Source: an uncultured Rhodobiaceae bacterium
GTDB lineage: Bacteria; Pseudomonadota; Alphaproteobacteria; Parvibaculales; Parvibaculaceae
Length of the DNA: 42,731 nt
Assembly (NCBI GenBank): GCA_913057645.1
Contig: CAJXOU010000024.1
Coordinates: 1 to 42,731 of the forward strand
Direction: 5' to 3'
The notes beneath the pieces were generated by a model. The model was not told the origin of the DNA. It made no database searches and was given only the letters and a program-made list of their open reading frames with translations. Each line of letters starts with the position of its first letter. The first letter of the stretch is position 1. Positions 17,770-24,886 of the stretch are shown here, piece by piece. Position numbers and translations under genes: made by a program.

Positions 17770-17885
17770 TAGGCTCCGCCTAGGCTCTCACATAGGCCGT
17801 GTAGGGACGATTTTTTATGTTCAAGTATGTTCTTATAACTATATGATTTTCAAGGAAAAAGTAAACTTTTGACGCCTCTATGTTC
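17770..17885. repeat. Direct repeats between the integrase start and the attachment site
   Basis: Three copies of TATGTTC occur at 17816-17822, 17826-17832 (10 bp apart, one helical turn) and 17879-17885. Two copies of TAGGCTC lie at 17770-17776 and 17781-17787, just ahead of the integrase start (11 bp apart). The stretch is AT-rich. Integrases of this type bind short direct arm repeats flanking the crossover core, so these are candidate arm or excisionase sites, and the pair nearest the start codon a candidate autoregulation site. Confidence 0.45.
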
Positions 17886-17910
17886 AGCTATGAAAACCCG
17901 CAGGATCTTT

Positions 17911-17955
17911 CTACGAATCTGAGGGTCGGACGTTCGAATCGTTCCGGGCGCGCCA
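17911..17955 (+). other. Attachment site: 3' 45 nt of a tRNA-Arg(ACG) gene
   Basis: The bases fold as the 3' part of a tRNA: anticodon loop CTACGAA (anticodon ACG), stem half TCTGA, variable GGGTC, T-arm GGACG-TTCGAAT-CGTTC, acceptor CGGGCGC, discriminator G and encoded CCA (17953-17955). The base run before the loop (TCTTT) cannot pair with TCTGA, and no D-arm or 5' acceptor (GCGCCCG expected) is present. The fragment is therefore the target-side remnant of an integration, with the crossover at or just before 17911. The complete gene should be restored at the element's left end, outside the window. Confidence 0.8.
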
Positions 17956-17985
17956 TCTCCCTTCTTCTTTCGAAGAATATCGCTG

Positions 17986-18483
17986 TCAGCCGCGTGTGAA
18001 CCGCGCCGGATCCTTCGCGATCAGCGCCTCGAGCTCGGGCATGCCCTTCTGCAGGCCGGAGCGGAGCTGGCGGGTGACGAGCCAGCCGAGCGGGAAGATC
18101 GCCTTCGCCTTGCCCCACCAGCGCAACTCGCAGCCGCCCGGCGCCGGGACGACGCGGTAGTCCTCTGCGCCCGCCTTGATGGGAAGCGGGCTCCGCTCGA
18201 AACGGAAGGCCATGCGCTGGCCCTCTTCCCACGCATAGAAGGTCTCCTCGATGGCTGCGCCGCCGGCTTCCACGGTGCGCGTGGTGCCCGGGCCGAAAGG
18301 TTCGGGGCTCGTCCACGTGACCTTCGTGAGCGGCAGCCATTCGGTCCAGGCCTTGCCGTCGAGAAGTGCCGCCCAGACCACTTCCGGCGGAAAGGGGAAA
18401 CGATGGGAGGCATCCGGCGGCGTCGTGTCCGCCGACAGGAATTCCTCGCCGACTTTCTCATGCTGTTTCGGTTCGCGCGCCAT
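17986..18483 (-). CDS. SRPBCC/START-like domain protein
   Basis: The protein has 165 residues. The ATG at 18483 has GAGAGGGA just upstream; a TTG at 18495 would add four residues. The sequence fits the SRPBCC (polyketide cyclase/Bet v 1-like) fold: an N-terminal strand, then PPEVVWAALLDGKAWTEWLP, a sheet ending with CELRWWGKAKAIFP, and a long C-terminal helix (LRSGLQKGMPELEALI). Such proteins bind hydrophobic ligands or act as small cyclases or hydrolases. It is the first chromosomal gene right of the attachment site and faces it. The ligand is unknown. Confidence 0.75.
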   Translation of the reverse strand: MAREPKQHEKVGEEFLSADTTPPDASHRFPFPPEVVWAALLDGKAWTEWLPLTKVTWTSPEPFGPGTTRTVEAGGAAIEETFYAWEEGQRMAFRFERSPLPIKAGAEDYRVVPAPGGCELRWWGKAKAIFPLGWLVTRQLRSGLQKGMPELEALIAKDPARFTRG

Positions 18484-18544
18484 GTTCCCTCTCAATGTGT
18501 TCAGTCAGTTCAGGTGTGGTTGCGCATCCTGCGGCTTGCCGCAT

Positions 18545-19381
18545 CTAGAGGATGTAGCCGTCGCCCGTCGCGCGCACCGTGATGTCGCCGAGAGAGACGC
18601 CCCAGGGCTGGTCGATGGCGGTGATGACGGCGTCCGCGATGTAGCCCGGATCGAGCGCCGCATAGGCGGCACTGTCGGGGTCGATGCGCTCGTCCTGCAC
18701 CTGGCCTTCCATGATGGCCATCATCGTGCCGAGATAGCTCGCGGCGTTCTGGCCGAGAATGCCCGTGATTGCTTCGGGGTTAAGCACCCCGGCGCCGAGC
18801 CTCGTGCCGGGCACGCCCGTCGGTTTGATGATCGTCACCTTGATCTTGCCCGCCGCCTCGACGCGCAGAGACTCCGACAGGAAGTTCACGGCCGATTTCG
18901 TTGCGCCGTAGACCGCCGCGCCGAGCACCGGATGATTGCCGTAGATCGACGAGATGTTGATCACATGGCCGCGGCCTCGTGCGATCATCGGATCGTAGGC
19001 GGCAATGATCCCGTGCATCACGCCCTTGATGTTGATGTCGATGCACTTGCTCCATGCACCTGTCGCTGCTTCATGGTCGGAAAAGAACGCGAGCGGCATG
19101 ATGCCCGCATTGTTGATCATCACGTCGACAGCCCCGTGCGTCTCGATGGCGTGGCCCACAAGCGCCTTCATCGCCGCGAGATCGGTCACGTCGGTCCTCT
19201 TCGCCGATGCCGTCCCGCCCGCTTCGGTCACGAGCCGCACCGTCTCGGCAAGCCCCTCCTCGTTGATGTCGCCGCAGACGACATCGGCGCCCCGCGCCGC
19301 CGCCTTGAGCGCGATCAGCCGGCCGAAGCCGCCGCCCGCGCCGGTAATGACGATGGTCTTTCCCTTCACATGATCTGTCAT
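18545..19381 (-). CDS. Short-chain dehydrogenase/reductase
   Basis: The protein has 278 residues of the classical SDR fold. It shows the cofactor motif TGAGGGFG (residues about 13-20), the acidic Asp after strand 2 (VVCGDINEE) suggesting NAD preference, NNAG, the catalytic Ser in NISSIYG and the YGATK active site. It has a longer C-terminal substrate region than usual 250-residue members. It begins 9 bp after the stop of the GFA-family gene, so the two form an operon. It probably oxidises a hydroxyl group of an unidentified lipophilic compound. Confidence 0.85.
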   Translation of the reverse strand: MTDHVKGKTIVITGAGGGFGRLIALKAAARGADVVCGDINEEGLAETVRLVTEAGGTASAKRTDVTDLAAMKALVGHAIETHGAVDVMINNAGIMPLAFFSDHEAATGAWSKCIDINIKGVMHGIIAAYDPMIARGRGHVINISSIYGNHPVLGAAVYGATKSAVNFLSESLRVEAAGKIKVTIIKPTGVPGTRLGAGVLNPEAITGILGQNAASYLGTMMAIMEGQVQDERIDPDSAAYAALDPGYIADAVITAIDQPWGVSLGDITVRATGDGYIL

Positions 19382-19390
19382 GTGGCTGCC

Positions 19391-19798
19391 TCAGCCCGGG
19401 TTCTTCGGGAAGCGCGCGCCTTCGATCATGGGCTTCATCCAGCTCTGCGCGCTGTCGCACCAGACTTCGCCGCCTGGTGTGAGGCTCGACGTATCGTCCA
19501 GCGTTCCCGCCTTGATGATCGCGATGCCGGGATTGGCCGACAGCCGGGAGAAGATGGGCGAGCCGCATGTCGCGCAGAATTCGCGGTCCACCGTGTTGCC
19601 GCTGTCGGCCTTGTCGTGAAACACCTTGAGCTCGCCCTTCGTCGCGACGGCATCCGCGGGAACGACGACGTTCAGCGAAAAGGCGGCGCCGCCCTGCCGC
19701 TGGCAGTTCTTGCAGTGGCAGATCATGGTGGCGAGCGGCGAAGCGTTGACCTCGTACGAGAATTGCCCGCACAGGCAGCGGCCCTGAAGTTCCGGCAT
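19391..19798 (-). CDS. GFA-family (glutathione-dependent formaldehyde-activating enzyme-like) protein
   Basis: The protein has 135 residues with a strong AAGGAGGGG ribosome-binding site. Zinc-ligand cysteines appear as CLCG (residues 8-11), CHCKNC (27-32) and CATCG, the GFA/Mss4-like pattern. Family members bind zinc, and a few bind glutathione, but most have no proven reaction. It is the first gene of a two-gene operon with the downstream SDR. A helper role in handling an aldehyde is speculative. Confidence 0.82.
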   Translation of the reverse strand: MPELQGRCLCGQFSYEVNASPLATMICHCKNCQRQGGAAFSLNVVVPADAVATKGELKVFHDKADSGNTVDREFCATCGSPIFSRLSANPGIAIIKAGTLDDTSSLTPGGEVWCDSAQSWMKPMIEGARFPKNPG

Positions 19799-19869
19799 GA
19801 TGTCCCCTCCTTTGTTGTGCCTTGTTTCTTTCCCGCAAGTTCACAACGGCGAGGGCGCGCCCGTACAGC

Positions 19870-19914
19870 AAAAAAGAACCGCCGCCTTCCCCGATCACGG
19901 CGAAGGCGGCGGTT
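19870..19914 (-). terminator. Intrinsic terminator of the sulfatase gene
   Basis: Perfect 13-bp arms AACCGCCGCCTTC (19877-19889) and GAAGGCGGCGGTT (19902-19914) are followed, reading the minus strand, by CTTTTTTG (A-run at 19870-19875). It lies 28 bp beyond the sulfatase stop and separates that gene from the GFA gene. Confidence 0.88.
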
Positions 19915-19941
19915 GACGCACCGGCACGCTACGGAAAGGCC

Positions 19942-21600
19942 TCAGCCCGGCCAGTAGACATATTCGTCCTCGGGTGTCGCTTCTTCCTCGAGCGTCTTGT
20001 CGATCGTCACCGGCATTTCGGCGACGGCCGGGAAGAGCGGCTCGCGCTGCGTCGCGTTATGCGCTTCGACCAGCGCCTTCAGCTCCGCGACCTTCTCCGG
20101 ATTTTCCTCCGCGAGATTGACCTGCTCGGTCGGGTCTTCGTTCAGGTTGTAGAGCCAGGTCTTGTTCGGCCGCTCGGCGAATTGCAGCTTCCAGCCGTCG
20201 ACGCGCACCGCCTGATAATGCCCGTCGCGCCAGAAGATCGGTCGCGCGGGCGCCGCCGCCTCGTCCGTCCCGGTGACGTAAGGCAGGATGTCGATGCCGT
20301 CGATCACACGGTCGCCGGGCAAGGGCGCGCCCGCCGCCGCGACGATGGTCGGGAAGAGATCGAGATGCGCCACCGGCATCTTGCGCTCCGTGCCCGGCTC
20401 GATCTTGCCCGGCCAGCGCACGAACAACGGCACGCGGATGCCGCCCTCGAAATAGGTGAGCTTCCAGCCGCGATAGGGCTTGTTCACATCGGGAATGCCG
20501 ATATAGCCGGGCCCGCCATTGTCGCTCGAAAAGATCACGATGGTGTTGTCGTCGAGCCCGTTCTCCTTCAGCGCCTCCATCACACGGCCGACGCTCCGGT
20601 CGAGCGCGCGGATCATCGCCGCATAGACGCGTTCGCGCTCGTTCTCGATATGCGACAGCGCGTCGTAATCCGCTTTCGATGCCTGCAGCGGCGTATGCAC
20701 CGCCCAATGCGCGAGATAGAGGAAGAAGGGCCGGTTCTTGTTCGCCTCGATCGCCTTCACCGCCTCGTCCGTGTAGTAGTCGGTGAGATATCCCTTCGGC
20801 TCGAACCATTCGCCGCCATTATAGGACGTCGCATATTGCATCCGTGCCCAGAGGAACTGGTCGATCGGATCGAAAGGCAGTTTCGCGTTCACGACCTCGG
20901 GGCTGTCTTCCGGCAGGAAGAGCCCGCTTTCGAGCATCACGCTTTCGTCGAAGCCTTGCGCATTCGGAATGAACTCCGGTGAATTGCCGAGATGCCACTT
21001 GCCGATATGCATCGTGTGATAGCCCTTGGGCTTCAGCGCTTCGGCAAGCGTGATCTCCTCGCCGGGCAGTCCCTGTTCGCGGAAGGGCGGCGCATTGTCG
21101 GCCGCTTCCTGGTCGACGAGCAGCTCGTGAGGCCGGGTGCCGTCATTGTAGAACAGGTCGACGATGCGGGTCATGCCGGGCGGCGTCGGCGTGAACTCGA
21201 AGCCGGTCCGCGTGCCGTAGCGCCCGGTCATGATCATCGCGCGCGAGGGCGCGCAGGCCGCCGTGCCCGAATAGGCGGTGGAAAAGTTCGCGCCATCCCG
21301 CGCCAGCGCATCGATGTTCGGCGTCTCGACGATGCCGCCGCCGTAATAGCTGATATCGTTGAAGCCAAGATCGTCGGCGAGGATCACCACGATGTTGGGC
21401 GGGCGCTGGCCCTCGGGGGTGCTCGCCGTCTCCGGCCCCTTCTCCCACACGACCTCGCGGTTCGGCGCGACGGGCGTTGCATCTCGCGCACGGGTAGCCA
21501 CGGCGTAGAGGATGAGATCCTTGCGGAACGCATAGGCTGTGCCCGCAACCGTTACGAGAACCATGACAGCCGCCAGCGACCAGATTTGCCATTTTTTCAT
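19942..21600 (-). CDS. Secreted or membrane-anchored type I sulfatase (arylsulfatase family)
   Basis: The protein has 552 residues. The ATG at 21600 has AAGGGGG upstream and begins a signal or anchor helix (residues 5-25); the open frame upstream is non-coding. Asp76-Asp77 (LADDLGFN) and the formylglycine motif Cys116-Ala-Pro-Ser-Arg120 (CAPSR, then TGRYGTRTG) identify the formylglycine-dependent class. Further metal or active-site residues appear in MHIGKWHLG, and the metal-binding Asp-Asn in FSSDNGGPG. It would hydrolyse a sulfate ester in the periplasm after a maturation enzyme oxidises Cys116; none is visible here. It is transcribed alone and ends at a strong terminator. Confidence 0.9.
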   Translation of the reverse strand: MKKWQIWSLAAVMVLVTVAGTAYAFRKDLILYAVATRARDATPVAPNREVVWEKGPETASTPEGQRPPNIVVILADDLGFNDISYYGGGIVETPNIDALARDGANFSTAYSGTAACAPSRAMIMTGRYGTRTGFEFTPTPPGMTRIVDLFYNDGTRPHELLVDQEAADNAPPFREQGLPGEEITLAEALKPKGYHTMHIGKWHLGNSPEFIPNAQGFDESVMLESGLFLPEDSPEVVNAKLPFDPIDQFLWARMQYATSYNGGEWFEPKGYLTDYYTDEAVKAIEANKNRPFFLYLAHWAVHTPLQASKADYDALSHIENERERVYAAMIRALDRSVGRVMEALKENGLDDNTIVIFSSDNGGPGYIGIPDVNKPYRGWKLTYFEGGIRVPLFVRWPGKIEPGTERKMPVAHLDLFPTIVAAAGAPLPGDRVIDGIDILPYVTGTDEAAAPARPIFWRDGHYQAVRVDGWKLQFAERPNKTWLYNLNEDPTEQVNLAEENPEKVAELKALVEAHNATQREPLFPAVAEMPVTIDKTLEEEATPEDEYVYWPG

Positions 21601-21841
21601 GTGCCACCCCCTTCTTCTAACTATTGGCACCACTAATGGCATAATTTCGTCGTCCGATAAAGCGCGGCCGCCGCTGGGGCAGGGCGGCGGCAGGCAGAAA
21701 GGCGCAACCGGCTGTTCGCCTGTGAACGGCATTCCTGCCTCTCCCAAGTTCCGTAATGGCACCGATAGGGCTATCTTCTCCCGCAGGAAAAGCCCGCCTC
21801 GCTCGGAAGGCGGCATGAACAGGCATTTGGGAGACGTCCGC

Positions 21842-22819
21842 ATGAAGACGCGCATCACGGAACTTTTCGGCATCCAGCACCCGGTCATCCAGGGCGGCAT
21901 GCATTTCGTCGGCCTCGCCGAGATGGCGGCTGCCGTGTCGAACGCCGGCGGTCTCGGCATCATCACGGGCCTGACCCAGACGACGCCCGAAGCCCTCGCG
22001 AAGGAAATCGCGAAGTGCAACGACATGACCGACAAGCCCTTCGGCGTGAACCTGACCTTCCTGCCAGGCTTCGCCAATCCGCCTTACCCCGAATACATCC
22101 AGGCGATCATCGAGGGCGGGGTGAAGATCGTGGAGACCGCGGGTCGCAGCCCGGAGGCCTACATGCCGCCGATGAAGGAAGCGGGCATCAAGGTCATCCA
22201 CAAATGCACCTCCGTCCGCCACTCGCTTAAGGCCGAGCGCATCGGCTGCGACGCGATCAGCGTCGACGGCTTCGAATGCGGCGGCCATCCCGGCGAAGAC
22301 GACATCCCGAACATGATCCTGCTGCCCCGCGCGGCCGAAGAACTGAAGATCCCCTTCGTCGCGTCCGGTGGCATGGGCACCGCCTCGCAGCTCGTTGCGG
22401 CGCTCGCCCTCGGTGCCGACGGCATCAACATGGGCACGCGCTTCATCGCAACGAAGGAAGCGCCCGTCCATGAGAACGTGAAGAAGGCGCTCATCGCCGC
22501 GTCGGAACTCGACACCCGCCTCATCATGCGCCCGCTCAGGAACACCGAACGCGTGCTGGCGAACCCGGCGGTCGAGAAGATCGTCGAGATCGAGCGCGAG
22601 AAGGGTGCGAGCCTCGGCATCGAGGACATTCGCGAACTTGTCGGCGGCGTCTATCCGCGCGTCATGCAGGAAGGCGACATGGACGCCGGCGCCTGGAGCT
22701 GCGGCATGGTCGCCGGCCTGATCCACGACATACCGACCTGCAAGGAACTGATCGACCGCCTGATGTCGGAAGCCGAAACCATCATCCGCAAGCGCCTCGA
22801 AGGGCTCCTTGCCGCCTGA
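21842..22819 (+). CDS. Nitronate monooxygenase-family FMN enzyme
   Basis: The protein has 325 residues. The ATG at 21842 follows GGGAGA; the ATG at 21815 would add nine residues. The TIM-barrel features of the 2-nitropropane dioxygenase/nitronate monooxygenase family are clear: IQHPVIQGGM at the start, SNAGGLGIITG, the GGHPG histidine near residue 150, and phosphate-binding VASGGMGTASQLVAALALGADGINMGTRF. Known members oxidise alkyl nitronates with FMN. Many paralogues near acyl-CoA genes have unknown substrates, so the exact reaction is open. It diverges from the sulfatase across a 241-bp spacer. Confidence 0.85.
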   Translation: MKTRITELFGIQHPVIQGGMHFVGLAEMAAAVSNAGGLGIITGLTQTTPEALAKEIAKCNDMTDKPFGVNLTFLPGFANPPYPEYIQAIIEGGVKIVETAGRSPEAYMPPMKEAGIKVIHKCTSVRHSLKAERIGCDAISVDGFECGGHPGEDDIPNMILLPRAAEELKIPFVASGGMGTASQLVAALALGADGINMGTRFIATKEAPVHENVKKALIAASELDTRLIMRPLRNTERVLANPAVEKIVEIEREKGASLGIEDIRELVGGVYPRVMQEGDMDAGAWSCGMVAGLIHDIPTCKELIDRLMSEAETIIRKRLEGLLAA

Positions 22820-22889
22820 CGGCCCATGATAATTCGGCGCCGTGACGGCTTGCCGTCGCGTCTCCCTGCCGTTCCAGAATCGAATGTTT

Positions 22890-22920
22890 CCGCCGCGCTT
22901 TCTAACCGAAGGCGCGGCGG
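22890..22920. repeat. GC-rich hairpin between the nitronate monooxygenase and HpaB-like genes
   Basis: Arms CCGCCGCGC (22890-22898) and GCGCGGCGG (22912-22920) pair perfectly over a 13-nt loop. No T-run follows. It may end the upstream transcript or act in the leader of the next gene, whose start is 46 bp further on. Confidence 0.45.
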
Positions 22921-22965
22921 TTACGCTTTCGGCATCCGATTTTGCGCTTTTGGGAGGAACGCCAG

Positions 22966-24378
22966 ATGGGACTGATGACGCAGGACCAGTACGTCGAGAG
23001 TTTGCGCGACGGCCGCGTGATTTTCTGGGACGGAGACAAGATCACCGACCCGCCGAGCCATCCGAATTTCCGCGTGCCTATCGAAGTCGCCAAAGGCGAC
23101 TACGACTATGACAACCCGGAAAAGCGCGACATCATCACCTACGAAACGGAAGATGGCGAGCTCGCCCATCGTGTCTTCCAGGTGCCGCGCACCGAAGCGG
23201 ACCTGCAGGCCCGCATCAAGCTCGCCCACAACATGAGCATGGTGGGCGGCGTCACCGGCGTCTACATGGCGCTCCTCTCGATCAAGGACGAGGTGGCGCA
23301 GGTGAACCCGCGCTACGCCGAGAACATCGAAGCGATGTATCGCTACGCCCGTGCGAATGATCTGCGTGGCGCGGAAGTCATCACCGATGCGAAGGGTGAT
23401 CGCAGCCGCAAGGCGCATGAGCAGGACGATCCCGATCTCTATCTCCGCATCGTCGAGCGCAACAACGAGGGCATCGTCGTGCGCGGCGCGAAGTTCCACA
23501 TCTCTGCGGGCTCGCTCGTGCACGAGCTCGTCGTCATGCCGACCAAGGGCATGCGTCAGGACGAGGCGGACTACGCCGTCTCCTTCTCGATTCCCGTCGC
23601 GACGCCTGGCGTCAAGATGATCAACCGATCCTTCGCACCCGCGGCGCTGAACGAGTTCGACTATCCCGCAAGCTCGCATCATTCCTGCCCGGAGGCTCTG
23701 GTCATCTTCGACGACGTTCTCGTGCCATGGGAGCGCGTCTTTCTCGCGGGTGAGAGCCAGTTGGCCACCGTCTTCGCGCGCTCGCTCGGGCTCTGGGAGC
23801 GCACCATGGGCCTCGTTGCGGCGGCCGAAAGCGCCGAGATGCTCGTCGGCGCCGCGCAGCTCGTCACCGAGATGCAGGGCAAGGAGCGCAACATCGCCGC
23901 CCAGAACACCATCGCCGAGCTCGTCTGCTACTCGGAAATGATCAAGATGGGCCTCGACTATGCCTGCAAGCATTACGAGAAGACGCCGGGCGGCATGATC
24001 TATCCGAACGTGCTCGCCGTGAACGCGGCGAAATACTACTACGCCGCGAACTATCACGACATGATACGCAATGTGCACGATCTGGGCGGCGGCCTCGTGC
24101 TGACGCAGCCGGTGGAAGCCGATCTCCGTCACCCGGAAGCGGGTCCCTACCTGCGCAAATACATGCACACCAGGCCCGATGTCGATGTCGAGGAGCGCAT
24201 GCGCATCTACAACCTGATCCGCGACTACACGGCGGACGCCTATGGCGGCTGGCATCAGGTGACGACGCTTCAGGCGGGCGGCGGCCTTGTTGCCCAGCGC
24301 ATCATGATGAACCAGCTCTTCAATATGGAAGGCGCGAAGAAGAAGGCAAAACGCGCCGCAGGCATCCGCGAGAAGTGA
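22966..24378 (+). CDS. HpaB-like FAD-dependent monooxygenase (4-hydroxyphenylacetate 3-hydroxylase family)
   Basis: The protein has 470 residues. The ATG at 22966 is 7 nt after GGGAGGA. The sequence has the acyl-CoA-dehydrogenase-like HpaB fold: helical N-domain (TQDQYVESLRDGRVIFWDGD), beta domain (SFSIPVATPGVKMINRS), then a C-terminal helical bundle. The cysteines and His that bind the iron-sulfur cluster of 4-hydroxybutyryl-CoA dehydratase are not seen (no CxxxC), so a flavin monooxygenase of phenol-type rings is the better guess. Such enzymes need a separate flavin reductase, which is not in the window. The substrate is unknown. Confidence 0.78.
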   Translation: MGLMTQDQYVESLRDGRVIFWDGDKITDPPSHPNFRVPIEVAKGDYDYDNPEKRDIITYETEDGELAHRVFQVPRTEADLQARIKLAHNMSMVGGVTGVYMALLSIKDEVAQVNPRYAENIEAMYRYARANDLRGAEVITDAKGDRSRKAHEQDDPDLYLRIVERNNEGIVVRGAKFHISAGSLVHELVVMPTKGMRQDEADYAVSFSIPVATPGVKMINRSFAPAALNEFDYPASSHHSCPEALVIFDDVLVPWERVFLAGESQLATVFARSLGLWERTMGLVAAAESAEMLVGAAQLVTEMQGKERNIAAQNTIAELVCYSEMIKMGLDYACKHYEKTPGGMIYPNVLAVNAAKYYYAANYHDMIRNVHDLGGGLVLTQPVEADLRHPEAGPYLRKYMHTRPDVDVEERMRIYNLIRDYTADAYGGWHQVTTLQAGGGLVAQRIMMNQLFNMEGAKKKAKRAAGIREK

Positions 24379-24379
24379 C

Positions 24380-24868
24380 ATGACCGGCGAGGTTGTGCTG
24401 GATTTTCGGCTGGTGCCGATCGATCCGATATATGCGGATGATCACCGCCGGCTGGATTCGGTCGGCGTGAGTACCATTGAATACCACCTGTTCCACGGGA
24501 TCGTGACCTTCCGCATTGGTGATGTGGAGTTCGGTTTGCGGGTCCCCATTCCGGTGGTGGAATTTGCGAGGTGCATGCTCTGGTTAGCCAGGCAGCGTTT
24601 TTCCGGGCTCGGCAACAGCTTTGAGTTCACAGAAGGAGAGGGCGAGATATTCTTCGATATGGTTGCACCGGGCGTTGTTTCCGTCCGCTGTGACTACCAT
24701 GAAGAACAAGCTCAGGTATCCGCGCTCGAATTGCATGAAGCATCTCTGGCGTTTGCAAGGCGCGTTCTGGACATGCTTCGCAGCGACTTCCCGGACATAC
24801 TGGAGAACCAGGAATTCATTGACTGGTTTCTTCCGCTTCTGGAGGCGGACCGGGATCGCTTCCACTGA
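24380..24868 (+). CDS. Hypothetical protein with atypical base composition
   Basis: The protein has 162 residues and is not recognised. It starts one base after the HpaB-like stop (TGACATG), suggesting coupled translation. Codon use differs from its neighbours: it uses TTA and ATA and many A/T-ending codons in an otherwise very G+C-biased region. It is acidic and soluble, with no signal peptide or membrane segment: a beta-rich first half (FHGIVTFRIGDVEFGLRVPIPVVEF) and a helical C-terminus (ALELHEASLAFARRVLDML). The pattern suggests a recently arrived small gene, possibly of the immunity-like type, but nothing proves this. Confidence 0.6.
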   Translation: MTGEVVLDFRLVPIDPIYADDHRRLDSVGVSTIEYHLFHGIVTFRIGDVEFGLRVPIPVVEFARCMLWLARQRFSGLGNSFEFTEGEGEIFFDMVAPGVVSVRCDYHEEQAQVSALELHEASLAFARRVLDMLRSDFPDILENQEFIDWFLPLLEADRDRFH

Positions 24869-24886
24869 ACGGGCTTAAGGTTGGTC

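Larger units (their letters stand above)
1..17955. mobile_element. Right part of an integrative element carrying Cus and Czc metal-efflux operons, bounded by a tRNA-Arg attachment site
   Basis: Seen: a coupling-type ATPase, a replication-relaxation-like protein, two metal-efflux operons and a tyrosine recombinase, in that order, ending at a 45-nt tRNA-Arg 3' fragment. The sequence to the right (from about 17960) is uniformly G+C-rich chromosomal-type coding DNA, while several stretches on the left (8925-9728, 15645-16596, 17767-17910) are AT-richer and gene-poor. Known: P4-type integrases insert elements at tRNA 3' ends and leave a partial copy at one end. Inferred: the element extends beyond base 1, and the complete tRNA lies at its other end. 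No type IV secretion channel genes are visible, so self-transfer cannot be judged. Confidence 0.75.

Noticed and set aside
17888-18340. Minus-strand frame ending in a peptide read through the tRNA fragment
   Set aside because: It overlaps the SRPBCC gene in another frame, and its tail is simply the reverse translation of the tRNA-Arg sequence, a common annotation artefact.
18251-19957. Long plus-strand open frame across the SRPBCC, SDR and GFA genes
   Set aside because: Antisense shadow of three well-supported minus-strand genes; no domain or ribosome-binding site.
23221-23281. Possible 4Fe-4S site making the HpaB-like protein a 4-hydroxybutyryl-CoA dehydratase
   Set aside because: The paired cysteines required in that subfamily are absent from the corresponding region.
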